From Marinobacter sp. (lineage in GTDB: Bacteria > Pseudomonadota > Gammaproteobacteria > Pseudomonadales > Oleiphilaceae): DNA of 44,682 bases. The DNA is taken from positions 1-44,682 of the forward strand of contig NZ_JACUUB010000017.1 of NCBI RefSeq assembly GCF_014859525.1, given 5' to 3'. Below the pieces are notes generated by a model that had not been told where the DNA came from, did no database searches, and was given only the letters and a program-made list of their open reading frames with translations. The translations under genes and the position numbers were made by a program. Positions within the stretch are counted from its first letter, which is position 1; every line of letters starts with the position of its first letter. Of the stretch, positions 1-7,937 are shown piece by piece.

Positions 1-66
1 TCGGGTCATCGGCGCGCCCATCAGGCCAATGCCCAGAAACGCGATGTGAGGAAGTCTACTCGTCAT
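1..66 (-). CDS. 3-hydroxyisobutyrate dehydrogenase-family protein, N-terminal fragment
   Basis: Only the first 22 codons lie in the window; the gene runs off the left edge. Reading leftward from the ATG at 66, the peptide contains IAFLGIGLMGAPM, the Rossmann-fold dinucleotide loop (GxGxMG) typical of NAD(P)-dependent beta-hydroxyacid dehydrogenases such as 3-hydroxyisobutyrate or tartronate semialdehyde reductase. A purine-rich GGAGCGGGA precedes the start. The substrate cannot be told from this fragment. It is co-oriented with rpoH but separated from it by the 95-207 hairpin element and the rpoH terminator, so it is probably a separate transcription unit. Confidence 0.7.
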   Translation of the reverse strand, partial: MTSRLPHIAFLGIGLMGAPMTR

Positions 67-94
67 TTTTACTGGTCCCGCTCCAAAAGTTGGA

Positions 95-207
95 GAAGCA
101 GCTGGGTGGGCCTTTCCAAAACTGTGCGGAGCCATGGATGGCGGAGCCCAAGCGTCACATGGATGTGCCGAAGGAGCGTGTTTTGGAAAGGCCCACCCAG
201 TTGCTTC
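95..207. repeat. 113-bp structured intergenic inverted-repeat element
   Basis: Arms at 95-122 and 180-207 are 28 nt each and complementary at 27 positions. The 57-nt centre holds two small palindromes with the same core: GCCAT-GG-ATGGC at 131-142 and CACAT-GG-ATGTG at 156-167. There is no transposase and no T-run right after the outer arm, so this is not a plain terminator. It looks like a mobile or repetitive intergenic palindrome (REP- or MITE-like). Short open frames crossing it on the plus strand are probably by-products of the palindrome. Confidence 0.65.
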
Positions 208-240
208 TGCCCGGAAGTCTGGATTCTATAAGGTATACAA

Positions 241-278
241 ACAAAAACGCCACCAACCGCGAACGGTGGTGGCGTTTT
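241..278 (-). terminator. Rho-independent terminator of rpoH
   Basis: Stem 244-259 pairs with 264-278 around a CGAA tetraloop, with one bulged A. On the minus strand the stem is followed by TTTTTGT. It lies 23 nt past the rpoH stop codon. Confidence 0.85.
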
Positions 279-300
279 GACTTCAGCGCTCAGGGGCGGA

Positions 301-1161
301 TCAGGCTGCCTCAGTCATCTGCGCCTTGATCTTCTTCATCGCATTCTTCTCTAACTGACGAATACGCTCGGCAGAGATACCATACTTGTCCGCCAGCTCA
401 TGCAACGTCGACTTACCCTCAGTCAGCCAGCGCTCACGCAGAATATCCTGACTACGCTCATCCAGCGTACTCAAAGCCTGCATCAGCCGGCCATTGGAAT
501 CCTCCGACCAGTCCGAATTCTCCAGCTGCACCGCCGGATCACCCCGACGGTCTTCCAGATAATAAGCCGGCGCCTGATAGGCACTGTCTTCGTCGTCATC
601 GGTCGGGCCATCGAACGACGTATCGTGCGAAGACAATCGGCCTTCCATTTCACGGACCACCCTGGGCTCAACACCCAGATCCTTCGCCACCGCATTGAGC
701 TCATCGTGGCTCAACCAGGCCAGCTTCTTCTTCTGGCTGCGCAGGTTGAAAAACAACTTGCGCTGGGCCTTGGTTGTGGCCACTTTCACAATTCGCCAAT
801 TGCGCAGAATGAACTCGTGAATCTCTGCTTTGATCCAGTGCACTGCAAACGACACCAGACGAACACCGTACTCCGGATTGAAACGCTTGACCGCCTTCAT
901 CAGGCCTACATTGCCTTCCTGGATCAAATCCGCCTGAGCCAGGCCATAACCGGAGTAACTGCGGGCAATATGAATAACAAAACGCAGGTGAGACAGCACC
1001 AGGTGACGGGCAGCCTCAACGTCTCCCTCGTAATAAAGCCGTTCTGACAGCTCCCGCTCTTCGTCCACCGAGAGCACTGGAATGCGACTTGCCGCCTGAA
1101 TATAAGACTCAAGATTCGCACCCGGAACCAGTCTGTCAACCAGCTGTAAACTCATACCCAT
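301..1161 (-). CDS. rpoH: RNA polymerase heat-shock sigma factor sigma-32
   Basis: Alternative sigma factor that directs RNA polymerase to chaperone and protease promoters after heat or envelope stress. The 286-residue protein is the usual family length. Region 2 spans about 50-125 ([17 protein letters not shown] at 78-94). The RpoH box QRKLFFNLR is at 133-141; this is the segment that separates sigma-32 from other sigma-70 members and contributes to its control by FtsH and DnaK. The region 4 helix-turn-helix is at about 250-275. The ATG at 1161 is chosen because GGAGG lies 7 nt upstream; a second in-frame ATG two codons later is less well placed. It sits downstream of ftsX, as in many gammaproteobacteria, with its own promoter candidate and terminator. 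Confidence 0.97.
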   Translation of the reverse strand: MGMSLQLVDRLVPGANLESYIQAASRIPVLSVDEERELSERLYYEGDVEAARHLVLSHLRFVIHIARSYSGYGLAQADLIQEGNVGLMKAVKRFNPEYGVRLVSFAVHWIKAEIHEFILRNWRIVKVATTKAQRKLFFNLRSQKKKLAWLSHDELNAVAKDLGVEPRVVREMEGRLSSHDTSFDGPTDDDEDSAYQAPAYYLEDRRGDPAVQLENSDWSEDSNGRLMQALSTLDERSQDILRERWLTEGKSTLHELADKYGISAERIRQLEKNAMKKIKAQMTEAA

Positions 1162-1190
1162 GCATCAACCTCCGAACCTGACAGCCGTTA

Positions 1191-1219
1191 AATATAACAA
1201 CTAAACGTTAGACCGCCAA
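1191..1219 (-). promoter_or_regulatory. Predicted sigma-70 promoter of rpoH
   Basis: Read on the minus strand: -35 TTGGCG (1219-1214), 17-nt spacer, -10 TATATT (1196-1191, five of six consensus bases). It implies a short leader of about 25 nt before the rpoH ATG. A 9-bp inverted repeat (AATTCTCAG at 1239-1247, CTGAGAATT at 1270-1278) lies just upstream and could bind a regulator. Confidence 0.5.
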
Positions 1220-1365
1220 GAGCCTGTTAAGTTCCTTTAATTCTCAGTAAAACGTTAAAAATCAACAGTCTGAGAATTGGCTTTTGCTTTTCTGACACCC
1301 AGTCAGGGCACTCAAACTACGCCAGAACAAGCTGTATCTTCAATACGGTTTTCCCGCTATCCGGA

Positions 1366-2373
1366 TCACCCTCCGGCAATATCTCCCGGTTCTATGTCAT
1401 CCAGATGACGCTTCACCGCGAGCCAGGCGCCAAGCCAGCCTAACAGCATTGCGATGAGAATCAATGCCAACGCTCCGTCTATCCCCGGCCCCTGCAACGC
1501 AAACTCACTGCCATAGAGGCCGGCCAGGCGCTCAATCGGGCCATTTAACCACCACAGCGACATCTGGATCAGCAACCAGGCGACAACCCCACCGCCCAGT
1601 CCAAACCAGGTTCCGGTATACAAAAACGGCCGTCGCACAAAAGCGTCCGTCCCGCCCACCAACTTTGCCACCAGAATTTCATCTCGACGGTTTTCGATAG
1701 CCAGTCGCACGGTGTTGCCAATCACCAAAATAACCGCCGCACCGAGCAGCAGTGCCAGTGCCCAAACCGCCCTGGCAAGAATGTCGGTCATGGCATTCAA
1801 TCGCTGCAACCAGCCAAGGTCTACCTGAACCTGTGCAACCCCGTCCATTCCCTCAACAAAGGCCACCAAAGCACGAACACCCTCTGCCGAGCGGGCGCTG
1901 TCTTCCGGAGTAATCAGCAAGGTATGCGGCAACGGATTTTCATCCAGGAAATCCAGGGCGTCGTCCAGGCCGGAAGACGCTCGAAACTCGGCCAGCGCCT
2001 GATCCCGGTCAACAAGTTGCACCGACAACACCCGCCCATCAATCGCCACCTCCTCGGCGGCTTCCCGCGCCTGCTCCATGGGTATATCCATCGCCAGATA
2101 AGCGGTGATCCGGGCACTGCTCTCCCAGCCAGCACTCACGCCCTGCAAGCTGTTGAGTAACAGCAACAAAGCCAGAGGCAAAGCCAGCGCTACCCCCATA
2201 ACCGTCCAGGTCATCAGACTGGCGATCGGCGTTTTCCACAATCGCTGGGCTGAATCCCGGGCAACCTTGTGATGGTGGTCCACATAACTGCGCGCCTGGG
2301 CTTTCAAAGGTGACTTGGCACGATGGTCAGCGCCGCGCCGGGCTTCCTGCTTTTGGCGAGAGTCAGTACCCAC
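1366..2373 (-). CDS. ftsX: Cell division protein FtsX (permease-like subunit of FtsEX)
   Basis: Inner-membrane partner of the FtsE ATPase; FtsEX acts at the septum and activates cell-wall amidases through their regulators. Counting from the GTG start (335 aa), transmembrane segments lie near 54-74, 200-222, 254-274 and 300-319. A periplasmic loop lies between the first two, and the basic, His-containing N-terminus is cytoplasmic, the standard FtsX layout. The GTG at 2373 is preferred because GGGAGG (2384-2379) lies 5 nt upstream; an ATG at 2421 would add 16 residues. It overlaps the 3' end of ftsE by 11 nt, indicating translational coupling. Confidence 0.93.
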   Translation of the reverse strand: MGTDSRQKQEARRGADHRAKSPLKAQARSYVDHHHKVARDSAQRLWKTPIASLMTWTVMGVALALPLALLLLLNSLQGVSAGWESSARITAYLAMDIPMEQAREAAEEVAIDGRVLSVQLVDRDQALAEFRASSGLDDALDFLDENPLPHTLLITPEDSARSAEGVRALVAFVEGMDGVAQVQVDLGWLQRLNAMTDILARAVWALALLLGAAVILVIGNTVRLAIENRRDEILVAKLVGGTDAFVRRPFLYTGTWFGLGGGVVAWLLIQMSLWWLNGPIERLAGLYGSEFALQGPGIDGALALILIAMLLGWLGAWLAVKRHLDDIEPGDIAGG

Positions 2374-3055
2374 TGACACCTCCCATTGCCGCAGCACCGC
2401 CACCGGTAACCAGACGGCCATGATCCAGAATAAGCTGGCGCCGGCCCATTTCGTTAATCAGTGCAATATCGTGAGTCGCAATCAGGACCGTCACACCCAC
2501 CTGACTGAACTCGGTGAACAACTGCATGATGTCGGCCGACAACGCCGGATCCAGGTTACCGGTAGGCTCATCCGCCAGCAGTACCGGCGGTTTGTTGACC
2601 ACGGCCCGGGCGATGCCGACACGCTGTTGCTCCCCACCCGACAACTGAAGCGGATTCATTTTCTCTTTACTCAACAAACCGACCTTGTCCAGCGCGGCCC
2701 TTACCCGTCGACCGATGTCGTTAGGCGACGCCCCCATCACCTCAAGCGGCATGGCAACGTTGTCATACACTGAACGGTCAAACAGCAACTGGTGGTTTTG
2801 AAACACCACGCCGATGTGCCGGCGAATGTAGGGGATCTGGCGCTTGGGCAGGCTGTTGAGCTGCTGGCCGCCTACCACTACTTCACCGGCGGTCGGCCGC
2901 TCCATCACCATGATCAGTTTGAGCAGGGTACTTTTGCCGGCCCCGGAGTGCCCGGTAAGGAACGCCAGCTCGCCCCGATCCAGGTGGAAATTCACCTGGC
3001 GCAGGGCGGTATGGTCGCTGTCGTAGCGCTTGGTAACCTGGCGAAACTCGATCAT
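2363..3055 (-). CDS. ftsE: Cell division ATP-binding protein FtsE
   Basis: ABC-type ATPase that pairs with FtsX at the divisome. In 230 residues: Walker A GHSGAGKST at 35-43, Q-loop Gln86, signature LSGGEQQR at 138-145, Walker B LLADEP at 159-164 and switch His195, so it should be a competent ATPase. The ATG at 3055 (MIEFRQVTKRY) is chosen because family members begin there; an upstream in-frame extension runs back into ftsY sequence and resembles no ABC protein. It lies 28 nt after the ftsY stop and overlaps ftsX, giving the classic ftsY-ftsE-ftsX-rpoH order. Confidence 0.96.
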   Translation of the reverse strand: MIEFRQVTKRYDSDHTALRQVNFHLDRGELAFLTGHSGAGKSTLLKLIMVMERPTAGEVVVGGQQLNSLPKRQIPYIRRHIGVVFQNHQLLFDRSVYDNVAMPLEVMGASPNDIGRRVRAALDKVGLLSKEKMNPLQLSGGEQQRVGIARAVVNKPPVLLADEPTGNLDPALSADIMQLFTEFSQVGVTVLIATHDIALINEMGRRQLILDHGRLVTGGGAAAMGGVSGY

Positions 3056-3083
3056 TGGGGGCGAAGGCTCCGTTGCCGGTACT

Positions 3084-4292
3084 TCAATCGTCGAACAAGG
3101 CGTCAACAAAGGTTTCCGCATCAAAACTGCGCAGGTCTTCGGCCTGCTCACCAACACCGATAAACCGGATAGGCAGCTGCAGCTGACGGGCGATGGCAAA
3201 CACAATACCGCCTTTTGCGGTGCCGTCCAGTTTCGTCAACGTAATGCCGCTCACACCCACCGCCTGCTGGAACACCTGAGCCTGGCTCAGAGCGTTCTGG
3301 CCTGTACCGGCATCCAGTACCAGCATCACTTCATGGGGTGCGGATTCATCCAGTTTTTTCATCACCCGGACCACCTTGGTCAGCTCGTTCATCAGGTTGT
3401 CTTTGTTCTGCAGGCGGCCGGCGGTGTCGGCAATAAGCACATCGGTACCCCGGGCCTGGGCAGACTGAATGGCATCAAAGATAACCGAGGCGCTGTCTGC
3501 CCCCGTGTGCTGGGCCACGACGGGCACCTTATTGCGCTCGCCCCACACCTGCAATTGCTCAACCGCAGCCGCCCGGAACGTATCGCCCGCCGCCAGCATC
3601 ACCGATTTGCCTTCGGTCTGGAACTTGCGGGTCAGTTTACCGATGGTAGTGGTCTTGCCAACACCGTTCACGCCGACCATCAGAATCACATACGGCTTAT
3701 TGTCGGCACTGATATCCAGCGGCCGGGTAACATCCTTTAGCAGGCCATGAAGCTCACCCTTCAAGGCCTTGCGCAGAGCGGCCCCGTCTTTTAGCTGATT
3801 GCGCTCGAGCTTATCGGTCAGAGCCTCAATAATCTCAGACGTCGCCGTCACCCCGACGTCTGCCATCAACAAGGTGGTTTCGATGTCTTCCAGCAGATCT
3901 TCATCGATTTTTTTTCCAACGGCGAACAGTCCCGCTAAACCACCGGTCAGGTTCGCCCGGGTTTTCCCCAAGCCTTGCTTGATCCGCTCAAACACACTGA
4001 TCGGCGGTTCTGGTGCCGGTTCCGGCTCAGTGACCGGTTCCGGCGTAATCTCGGGCTCGGCAACAGCTGGGGCAGAGGCAGGCACCTCAGGCGCTACTTC
4101 CGTTTCAGGTTCCGCCAATGCTTGCTCAGGCAACTGCTCAGGCTTAACCGGTTCCGGACCTTCCGCAATCTCCGGTTTGCGCTGGGGCACCGGCTTCGGG
4201 CGCGGCACCCTCGTGCGGTTGCTGGCAATATCCAGCACAAAGAACAGAACAAGAAGGGCCAACAGGCCGATTGAAATCCACTCTGCCGTCAT
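3084..4292 (-). CDS. ftsY: Signal recognition particle receptor FtsY
   Basis: SRP-type GTPase that docks ribosome-nascent chain complexes carrying Ffh at the inner membrane. The 402-residue protein begins with a hydrophobic stretch (about 5-22). It is followed by a long Pro/Glu-rich acidic A domain (about 40-100) and the NG domain. G-domain motifs are GVNGVGKTTT at 207-216, DTFRAAA at 237-243, DTAGR at 289-293 and TKLD at 353-356. The ATG at 4292 is chosen over a TTG 33 nt upstream because it opens directly into the hydrophobic segment. The N-terminal hydrophobic segment could help membrane anchoring; that part is inference. Confidence 0.95.
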   Translation of the reverse strand: MTAEWISIGLLALLVLFFVLDIASNRTRVPRPKPVPQRKPEIAEGPEPVKPEQLPEQALAEPETEVAPEVPASAPAVAEPEITPEPVTEPEPAPEPPISVFERIKQGLGKTRANLTGGLAGLFAVGKKIDEDLLEDIETTLLMADVGVTATSEIIEALTDKLERNQLKDGAALRKALKGELHGLLKDVTRPLDISADNKPYVILMVGVNGVGKTTTIGKLTRKFQTEGKSVMLAAGDTFRAAAVEQLQVWGERNKVPVVAQHTGADSASVIFDAIQSAQARGTDVLIADTAGRLQNKDNLMNELTKVVRVMKKLDESAPHEVMLVLDAGTGQNALSQAQVFQQAVGVSGITLTKLDGTAKGGIVFAIARQLQLPIRFIGVGEQAEDLRSFDAETFVDALFDD

Positions 4293-4451
4293 AGTCTTAC
4301 CATCTGTCTGGAAATAGGGGGCCAAAATGAAGCGAACATTCTAGCAGACTGGCCGCCGTAAGTGATGGGCCGGCCGATTATCCTCTGCGGGCAGCTTTCC
4401 GGTAACATGACGGCCAATGACCTAACCCGCCCAGCATTCCGGAGCACACTC

Positions 4452-5084
4452 ATGGCGCGACGCAGAATGGCCCCAGGCAAACCCGGCCTGGCAACAACCA
4501 GAACCAACAGCCAAAGTGGTGTCGGAGAGCTGCGCATCATCGGTGGCGACTGGCGCAGCCGCCTGTTGCGGTTTCCGGATGCCGGTGGCGTGCGGCCCAC
4601 CCCGGCCCGCACCCGGGAAACCCTGTTCAACTGGCTGAACTTTCACATTGCCGGCAGCCACTGTCTGGACCTGTTCGCTGGGTCCGGTGCACTCGGGTTA
4701 GAGGCTCTGTCGCGAGGGGCAGCCCGTGTAACATTGATTGACCACACGCCAGCACTGGCCCGATCCCTGCGAGACAACCTGCGACTGCTGAAGTCGGAGA
4801 AAGGCGATGTGCACTGCCAGGATGTGGAGAGCTATCTGGGCACCCGCCAGGGTGCTCCTTTCGACATTGTCTTTATGGATCCGCCTTTCCGGCAAAGCTG
4901 GCTGGAACGACTGTTTCCACTGCTGGAATCCGGGCAATGGGTCAGGCCCGGTGGCTGGGTGTACGTGGAACACGAAAGCGAACTGACCACACCGGCGGCT
5001 CCACACGCCTGGCAACTGCACCGTCAGAAAACCGCCGGCCAGGTCACCTACAGCCTTTACCGGGTTAATCCCGAATCGGAATAG
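4452..5084 (+). CDS. rsmD: 16S rRNA (guanine966-N2)-methyltransferase RsmD
   Basis: SAM-dependent enzyme that methylates G966 of 16S rRNA in the assembled small subunit. In 210 residues: the conserved RPTPARTRETLFNWL segment at 48-62, SAM-binding DLFAGSGALGLEA at 73-85 and catalytic DPPF at 143-146. The ATG at 4452 is chosen because GGAG (4441-4444) precedes it by 7 nt and family members start close to here; an open frame extends 30 codons further upstream without resemblance to the family. It diverges from ftsY across about 160 bp, the common rsmD/ftsY arrangement. Confidence 0.94.
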   Translation: MARRRMAPGKPGLATTRTNSQSGVGELRIIGGDWRSRLLRFPDAGGVRPTPARTRETLFNWLNFHIAGSHCLDLFAGSGALGLEALSRGAARVTLIDHTPALARSLRDNLRLLKSEKGDVHCQDVESYLGTRQGAPFDIVFMDPPFRQSWLERLFPLLESGQWVRPGGWVYVEHESELTTPAAPHAWQLHRQKTAGQVTYSLYRVNPESE

Positions 5085-5099
5085 CCCGCACCCAAAAAT

Positions 5100-5135
5100 A
5101 ATAAGGCCGGATGAATTTCATCAACCGGCCTTATT
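5100..5135 (-). terminator. Terminator between convergent rsmD and desaturase genes
   Basis: An 11-bp perfect stem (5100-5110 with 5125-5135) has a loop that contains a further ATGA/TCAT pairing. On the minus strand it is followed by ATTTTTGGG, so it best serves the desaturase gene; it may also stop rsmD transcripts. Confidence 0.75.
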
Positions 5136-5152
5136 GGCATTCAAGACGACAA

Positions 5153-6331
5153 TCAGGCAACCGGTCGCAATGAGTACGCCCGCAAATGAGCCGCAAACTC
5201 TTCGAGATACCGGACACCGCTGCTTTCCGCTTCTTTGCACCACGCCATCAGTGCCTGCAACTTGTCCTGCGGCTTGAGACCACGCTGACGCCAAAGAGCC
5301 TGTAACTCCTGACTCTTTTCATAGATCAACCGCAGCATCTCGTTACCCGCCAGAACCGTGTCCAGATGCTCCTTTTCCCGAGGCTGGATCAAAGATACCT
5401 CGCGCGACAACAGCTTCTTGAGCTTGTGATAGCGGGGCCGGATTTCATCATCCATCAATGTTCTCTGCTGACGAAGCACAGGCTCCACCACCCGTTTGCG
5501 GTACTGACGCATGATGTCAAAACGGCTATTGGCAATGGCCTGGACTGTCTCCACATCCATATCCTGCTTACCTGGCAAGTAGTGGGCAATCGGGCGATAG
5601 CCCTTGGGCTTGGCCAGACCAAACAACTGGAACAGGCGTATATAGCCCCAGCCAATATCCACTTCAAACCAGCGCCGGGACAGTTTGGCGGAGTTCGGAT
5701 AGGTATGATGATTGTTATGCAGCTCTTCACCACCAATCAGAATACCCAGTGGCGATATATTGCGGGCGTTATCCGCACACTCGTAGTTGCGGTAACCCAT
5801 CCAGTGACCAACGCCGTTAACCACACCCGCTGCCCAGACCGGAATCCACATCATTTGAACCGCCCAGATCCAGATGCCGTGAACGCCAAACAACAACAGG
5901 TTCAAAACCGCCATCAGGCTGATACCCAGCATTCTGTGGCGGCTATAAAGATTGCGTTCAATCCAGTCTTCCGGGGTGCGCTGACCATAGCGCTCGAGGT
6001 TTTCTGGCGTCGCGGCTTCGGCGTAGAGCTCAGCACCCTCAAACAGCACCTTACGAATACCAAGCACCACCGGGCTGTGGGGATCTTCCTCGGTCTCACA
6101 CTTGGCGTGATGCTTACGATGGATGGCGGTCCATTCTTTGGTGTTCTGGGCAGTCGTCAACCATAACCAGAAACGGAAAAAGTGTTTGAGCACCGGATGC
6201 AGATCCAGCGCGTTATGAGCCGAATGACGGTGCAAGTACAGCGTTACGCTGACGATCGTAATGTGGGTGAGCACAAGACCAGTCACGATTAACTGCCACA
6301 CCGAAAGGTCAAGGAGACCGTTAAACCACAT
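5153..6331 (-). CDS. Membrane acyl-CoA/acyl-lipid delta-9 fatty acid desaturase
   Basis: Di-iron membrane desaturase that introduces a cis double bond into fatty acyl chains to adjust membrane fluidity. The three histidine boxes are HRHSAH (34-39), HRKHH (71-75) and HNNHH (205-209). Hydrophobic membrane spans lie near 12-33, 50-62 and 135-175. The 392-residue length and C-terminal helical extension match the DesA/DesB type of Pseudomonas relatives. The start at 6331 has GAGGAT about 5 nt upstream. An 18-bp palindrome resembling FabR/DesT operators (6421-6438) lies about 90 bp upstream, suggesting control by the unsaturated/saturated acyl ratio. A terminator lies just beyond the stop. Confidence 0.9.
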   Translation of the reverse strand: MWFNGLLDLSVWQLIVTGLVLTHITIVSVTLYLHRHSAHNALDLHPVLKHFFRFWLWLTTAQNTKEWTAIHRKHHAKCETEEDPHSPVVLGIRKVLFEGAELYAEAATPENLERYGQRTPEDWIERNLYSRHRMLGISLMAVLNLLLFGVHGIWIWAVQMMWIPVWAAGVVNGVGHWMGYRNYECADNARNISPLGILIGGEELHNNHHTYPNSAKLSRRWFEVDIGWGYIRLFQLFGLAKPKGYRPIAHYLPGKQDMDVETVQAIANSRFDIMRQYRKRVVEPVLRQQRTLMDDEIRPRYHKLKKLLSREVSLIQPREKEHLDTVLAGNEMLRLIYEKSQELQALWRQRGLKPQDKLQALMAWCKEAESSGVRYLEEFAAHLRAYSLRPVA

Positions 6332-6420
6332 AAATTATCCTCAAAAATCAAGCAGCTTCGAACGGCAATACAGCAGGCGTTAATCGCAAGCGCTCGAAGG
6401 GTAAGCACACCATTAACCTT

Positions 6421-6438
6421 AGCGTACACCTGTACGCA
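6421..6438 (-). promoter_or_regulatory. FabR/DesT-like operator upstream of the desaturase
   Basis: AGCGTACACCTGTACGCA contains GCGTACA and TGTACGC half-sites around a central CC. It closely resembles the palindrome I recall for the TetR-family repressor FabR in E. coli (AGCGTACA-NN-TGT[A/T]CGCT). It lies 90 to 107 bp before the desaturase ATG, within reach of its promoter. The identity of the regulator is inference; no fabR/desT gene lies in this window. Confidence 0.6.
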
Positions 6439-6515
6439 TCAACAACTGAGATTGGCGGCTTTTTTGTTACTGTTTACACTATTGGCCCTGAAACACGCCT
6501 TGCACCGGAGGCCCT

Positions 6516-7328
6516 GTGCCCGAATTACCCGAAGTTGAAACCACCCGACAAGGCATTGCACCGCACTGCGAAGGCCAGGCCATCACCAGCGTACTGATTC
6601 GAAATGGAAGGCTTCGCTGGCCCGTTCCGGACGATCTGCCCGAGCGCCTGCAAGGCCAGATCATCCGGTCCGTGGATCGCCGGGCCAAATACCTGTTCCT
6701 GAACCTGGACGCCGGCACTGTTATCATACATCTGGGCATGTCTGGCAGCCTGCGAGTAATCACCGACAGCAGCCCTGCCATGGCCCATGACCACGTTGAG
6801 ATCACGCTCGACAACGGTCGCACACTGCGCTTCAACGACCCTCGCCGGTTCGGTTGCTGGCTCTGGGCAGACGACCAGAGCCGTCACCCCCTGATCCGCG
6901 ATCTCGGCCCCGAGCCGCTGTCTGAGCACTTTAACGGTGCCGTCTTGTTCAACCGCTCCCGAGGGCGACAAACGCCCATCAAATCCTTCATCATGGATAA
7001 TCATGTTGTGGTTGGAGTGGGCAATATCTACGCTAACGAAGCGCTGTTCAAAGCGGGCATCCACCCAAAGCGCAAAGCTGGACGCATCAGCCTGGACCGT
7101 TACCACAGATTGGCCGAGGCCATACGGGAAACTCTGAGCGCAGCCATTCTGATGGGCGGCACCACCTTGCGGGATTTCGTAAACAGCGACGGCAAACCCG
7201 GATATTTTGCCCAATCTTTACTGGTTTATGGTCGAGGCGGCGCGGCCTGCCCGGACTGCACCACCACACTGAAAGAAATCCGGATGAACAACCGGTCTAC
7301 CGTCTACTGCCCTCGATGCCAGCGCTAA
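6516..7328 (+). CDS. mutM: Formamidopyrimidine-DNA glycosylase (Fpg/MutM)
   Basis: Bifunctional base-excision repair enzyme that removes 8-oxoguanine and formamidopyrimidines and nicks the abasic site. The N-terminus [10 protein letters not shown] supplies the catalytic proline (Pro2 as encoded) and Glu3; Lys58 is the conserved DNA-contact lysine. The helix-two-turn-helix includes [13 protein letters not shown] at about 166-178. A C-terminal zinc finger uses Cys245, Cys248, Cys265 and Cys268, with the catalytic-loop Arg260. The 270-residue length is typical. The start is GTG at 6516 with GGAGG only 4 nt upstream, a tight spacing, but Pro must follow the initiator so no other start is possible. 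Confidence 0.97.
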   Translation: MPELPEVETTRQGIAPHCEGQAITSVLIRNGRLRWPVPDDLPERLQGQIIRSVDRRAKYLFLNLDAGTVIIHLGMSGSLRVITDSSPAMAHDHVEITLDNGRTLRFNDPRRFGCWLWADDQSRHPLIRDLGPEPLSEHFNGAVLFNRSRGRQTPIKSFIMDNHVVVGVGNIYANEALFKAGIHPKRKAGRISLDRYHRLAEAIRETLSAAILMGGTTLRDFVNSDGKPGYFAQSLLVYGRGGAACPDCTTTLKEIRMNNRSTVYCPRCQR

Positions 7329-7520
7329 TTCAACACCGGGATGCCACCTGGCGCACATCTTTCAACGAAAAAGCGTTTGAAATTCGGGCAATATGATTCA
7401 TAGTTAACAGAGAATTAATGCCCACAGGTTACAATGGACCGACACATTTTCGGTTCTTGCAGACATTCCGGAGTTGAAAACTCAGGCAAACCGGGCCGAT
7501 ACGTTCAGGAGAGATTCATC

Positions 7521-7853
7521 ATGACCCGCAAAATTTCCCGCACTCTGGTTGCGACCGTTGCAGCTTGCCTGTTGGCGTTTTCATCACTCGGCCACGCCAG
7601 AGCGGTCGATGAGAGCCCCTCCGCGCTCGCCATGACAACCGATGCCGTTCTATTGCGCCCGGCCCTGCTTGCGACCACCATCGTAGGCAGTGCGGTTTAT
7701 CTGGTGTCACTGCCGTTTTCAGCCCTGGGTGGCAACGCGGGTGAAGCCGGTGAAGTGTTGGTGGTAGGCCCGGCCAAGGCGACTTTTGTTCGCTGTCTGG
7801 GCTGCTCCCGTACTGGCCGCAAACCGCAAACTGTAGAACAGTCCAACAACTGA
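7521..7853 (+). CDS. Small exported or membrane protein of unknown function
   Basis: 110 residues. A Sec-type signal peptide is visible (basic MTRKISR, hydrophobic core to about 24, probable cleavage after HARA at 28). A second hydrophobic stretch lies at about 50-68. The C-terminal region carries a Cys pair in RCLGCSRTGR. AGGAGAG (7507-7513) fixes the ATG at 7521; an in-frame extension 29 codons upstream lacks a ribosome site. Similar small proteins occur near mutM in related bacteria as far as I recall, without an assigned job. The two hairpins at 7875-7937 follow it. Confidence 0.75.
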   Translation: MTRKISRTLVATVAACLLAFSSLGHARAVDESPSALAMTTDAVLLRPALLATTIVGSAVYLVSLPFSALGGNAGEAGEVLVVGPAKATFVRCLGCSRTGRKPQTVEQSNN

Positions 7854-7874
7854 GCCTGATTGGTCATCGGTACA

Positions 7875-7899
7875 ATTCCGGCTTGCCAGCAGCCGGAAT
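7875..7899 (+). other. Stem-loop upstream of the terminator
   Basis: A perfect 9-bp stem (7875-7883 with 7891-7899) encloses a 7-nt loop. No T-run follows. It stands 6 nt before the terminator hairpin at 7906-7937 and may form part of a tandem structure in the nucleotidase leader. Confidence 0.45.
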
Positions 7900-7905
7900 C
7901 TGAGG

Positions 7906-7937
7906 CAGCCTGAAAAAAATCTTTCAGGCTGTTTTTT
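7906..7937 (+). terminator. Intrinsic terminator abutting the next start codon
   Basis: A 10-bp perfect stem CAGCCTGAAA / TTTCAGGCTG (7906-7915 with 7922-7931) has a 6-nt loop and is followed by six T residues (7932-7937). It should end transcription of the small exported gene. The T-run ends directly at the ATG of the downstream nucleotidase (7938). Confidence 0.85.

Noticed and set aside
90-329. 79-codon plus-strand open frame through the 95-207 element and the rpoH terminator
   Set aside because: It reads through a palindrome and a terminator and has no ribosome site.
2363-3205. 50-codon N-terminal extension of FtsE
   Set aside because: It lies inside ftsY and does not resemble an ABC protein; ATG at 3055 fits the family.
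4362-4451. N-terminal extension of RsmD by 30 codons
   Set aside because: The extension overlaps the promoter gap toward ftsY and the ATG at 4452 has a proper ribosome site.
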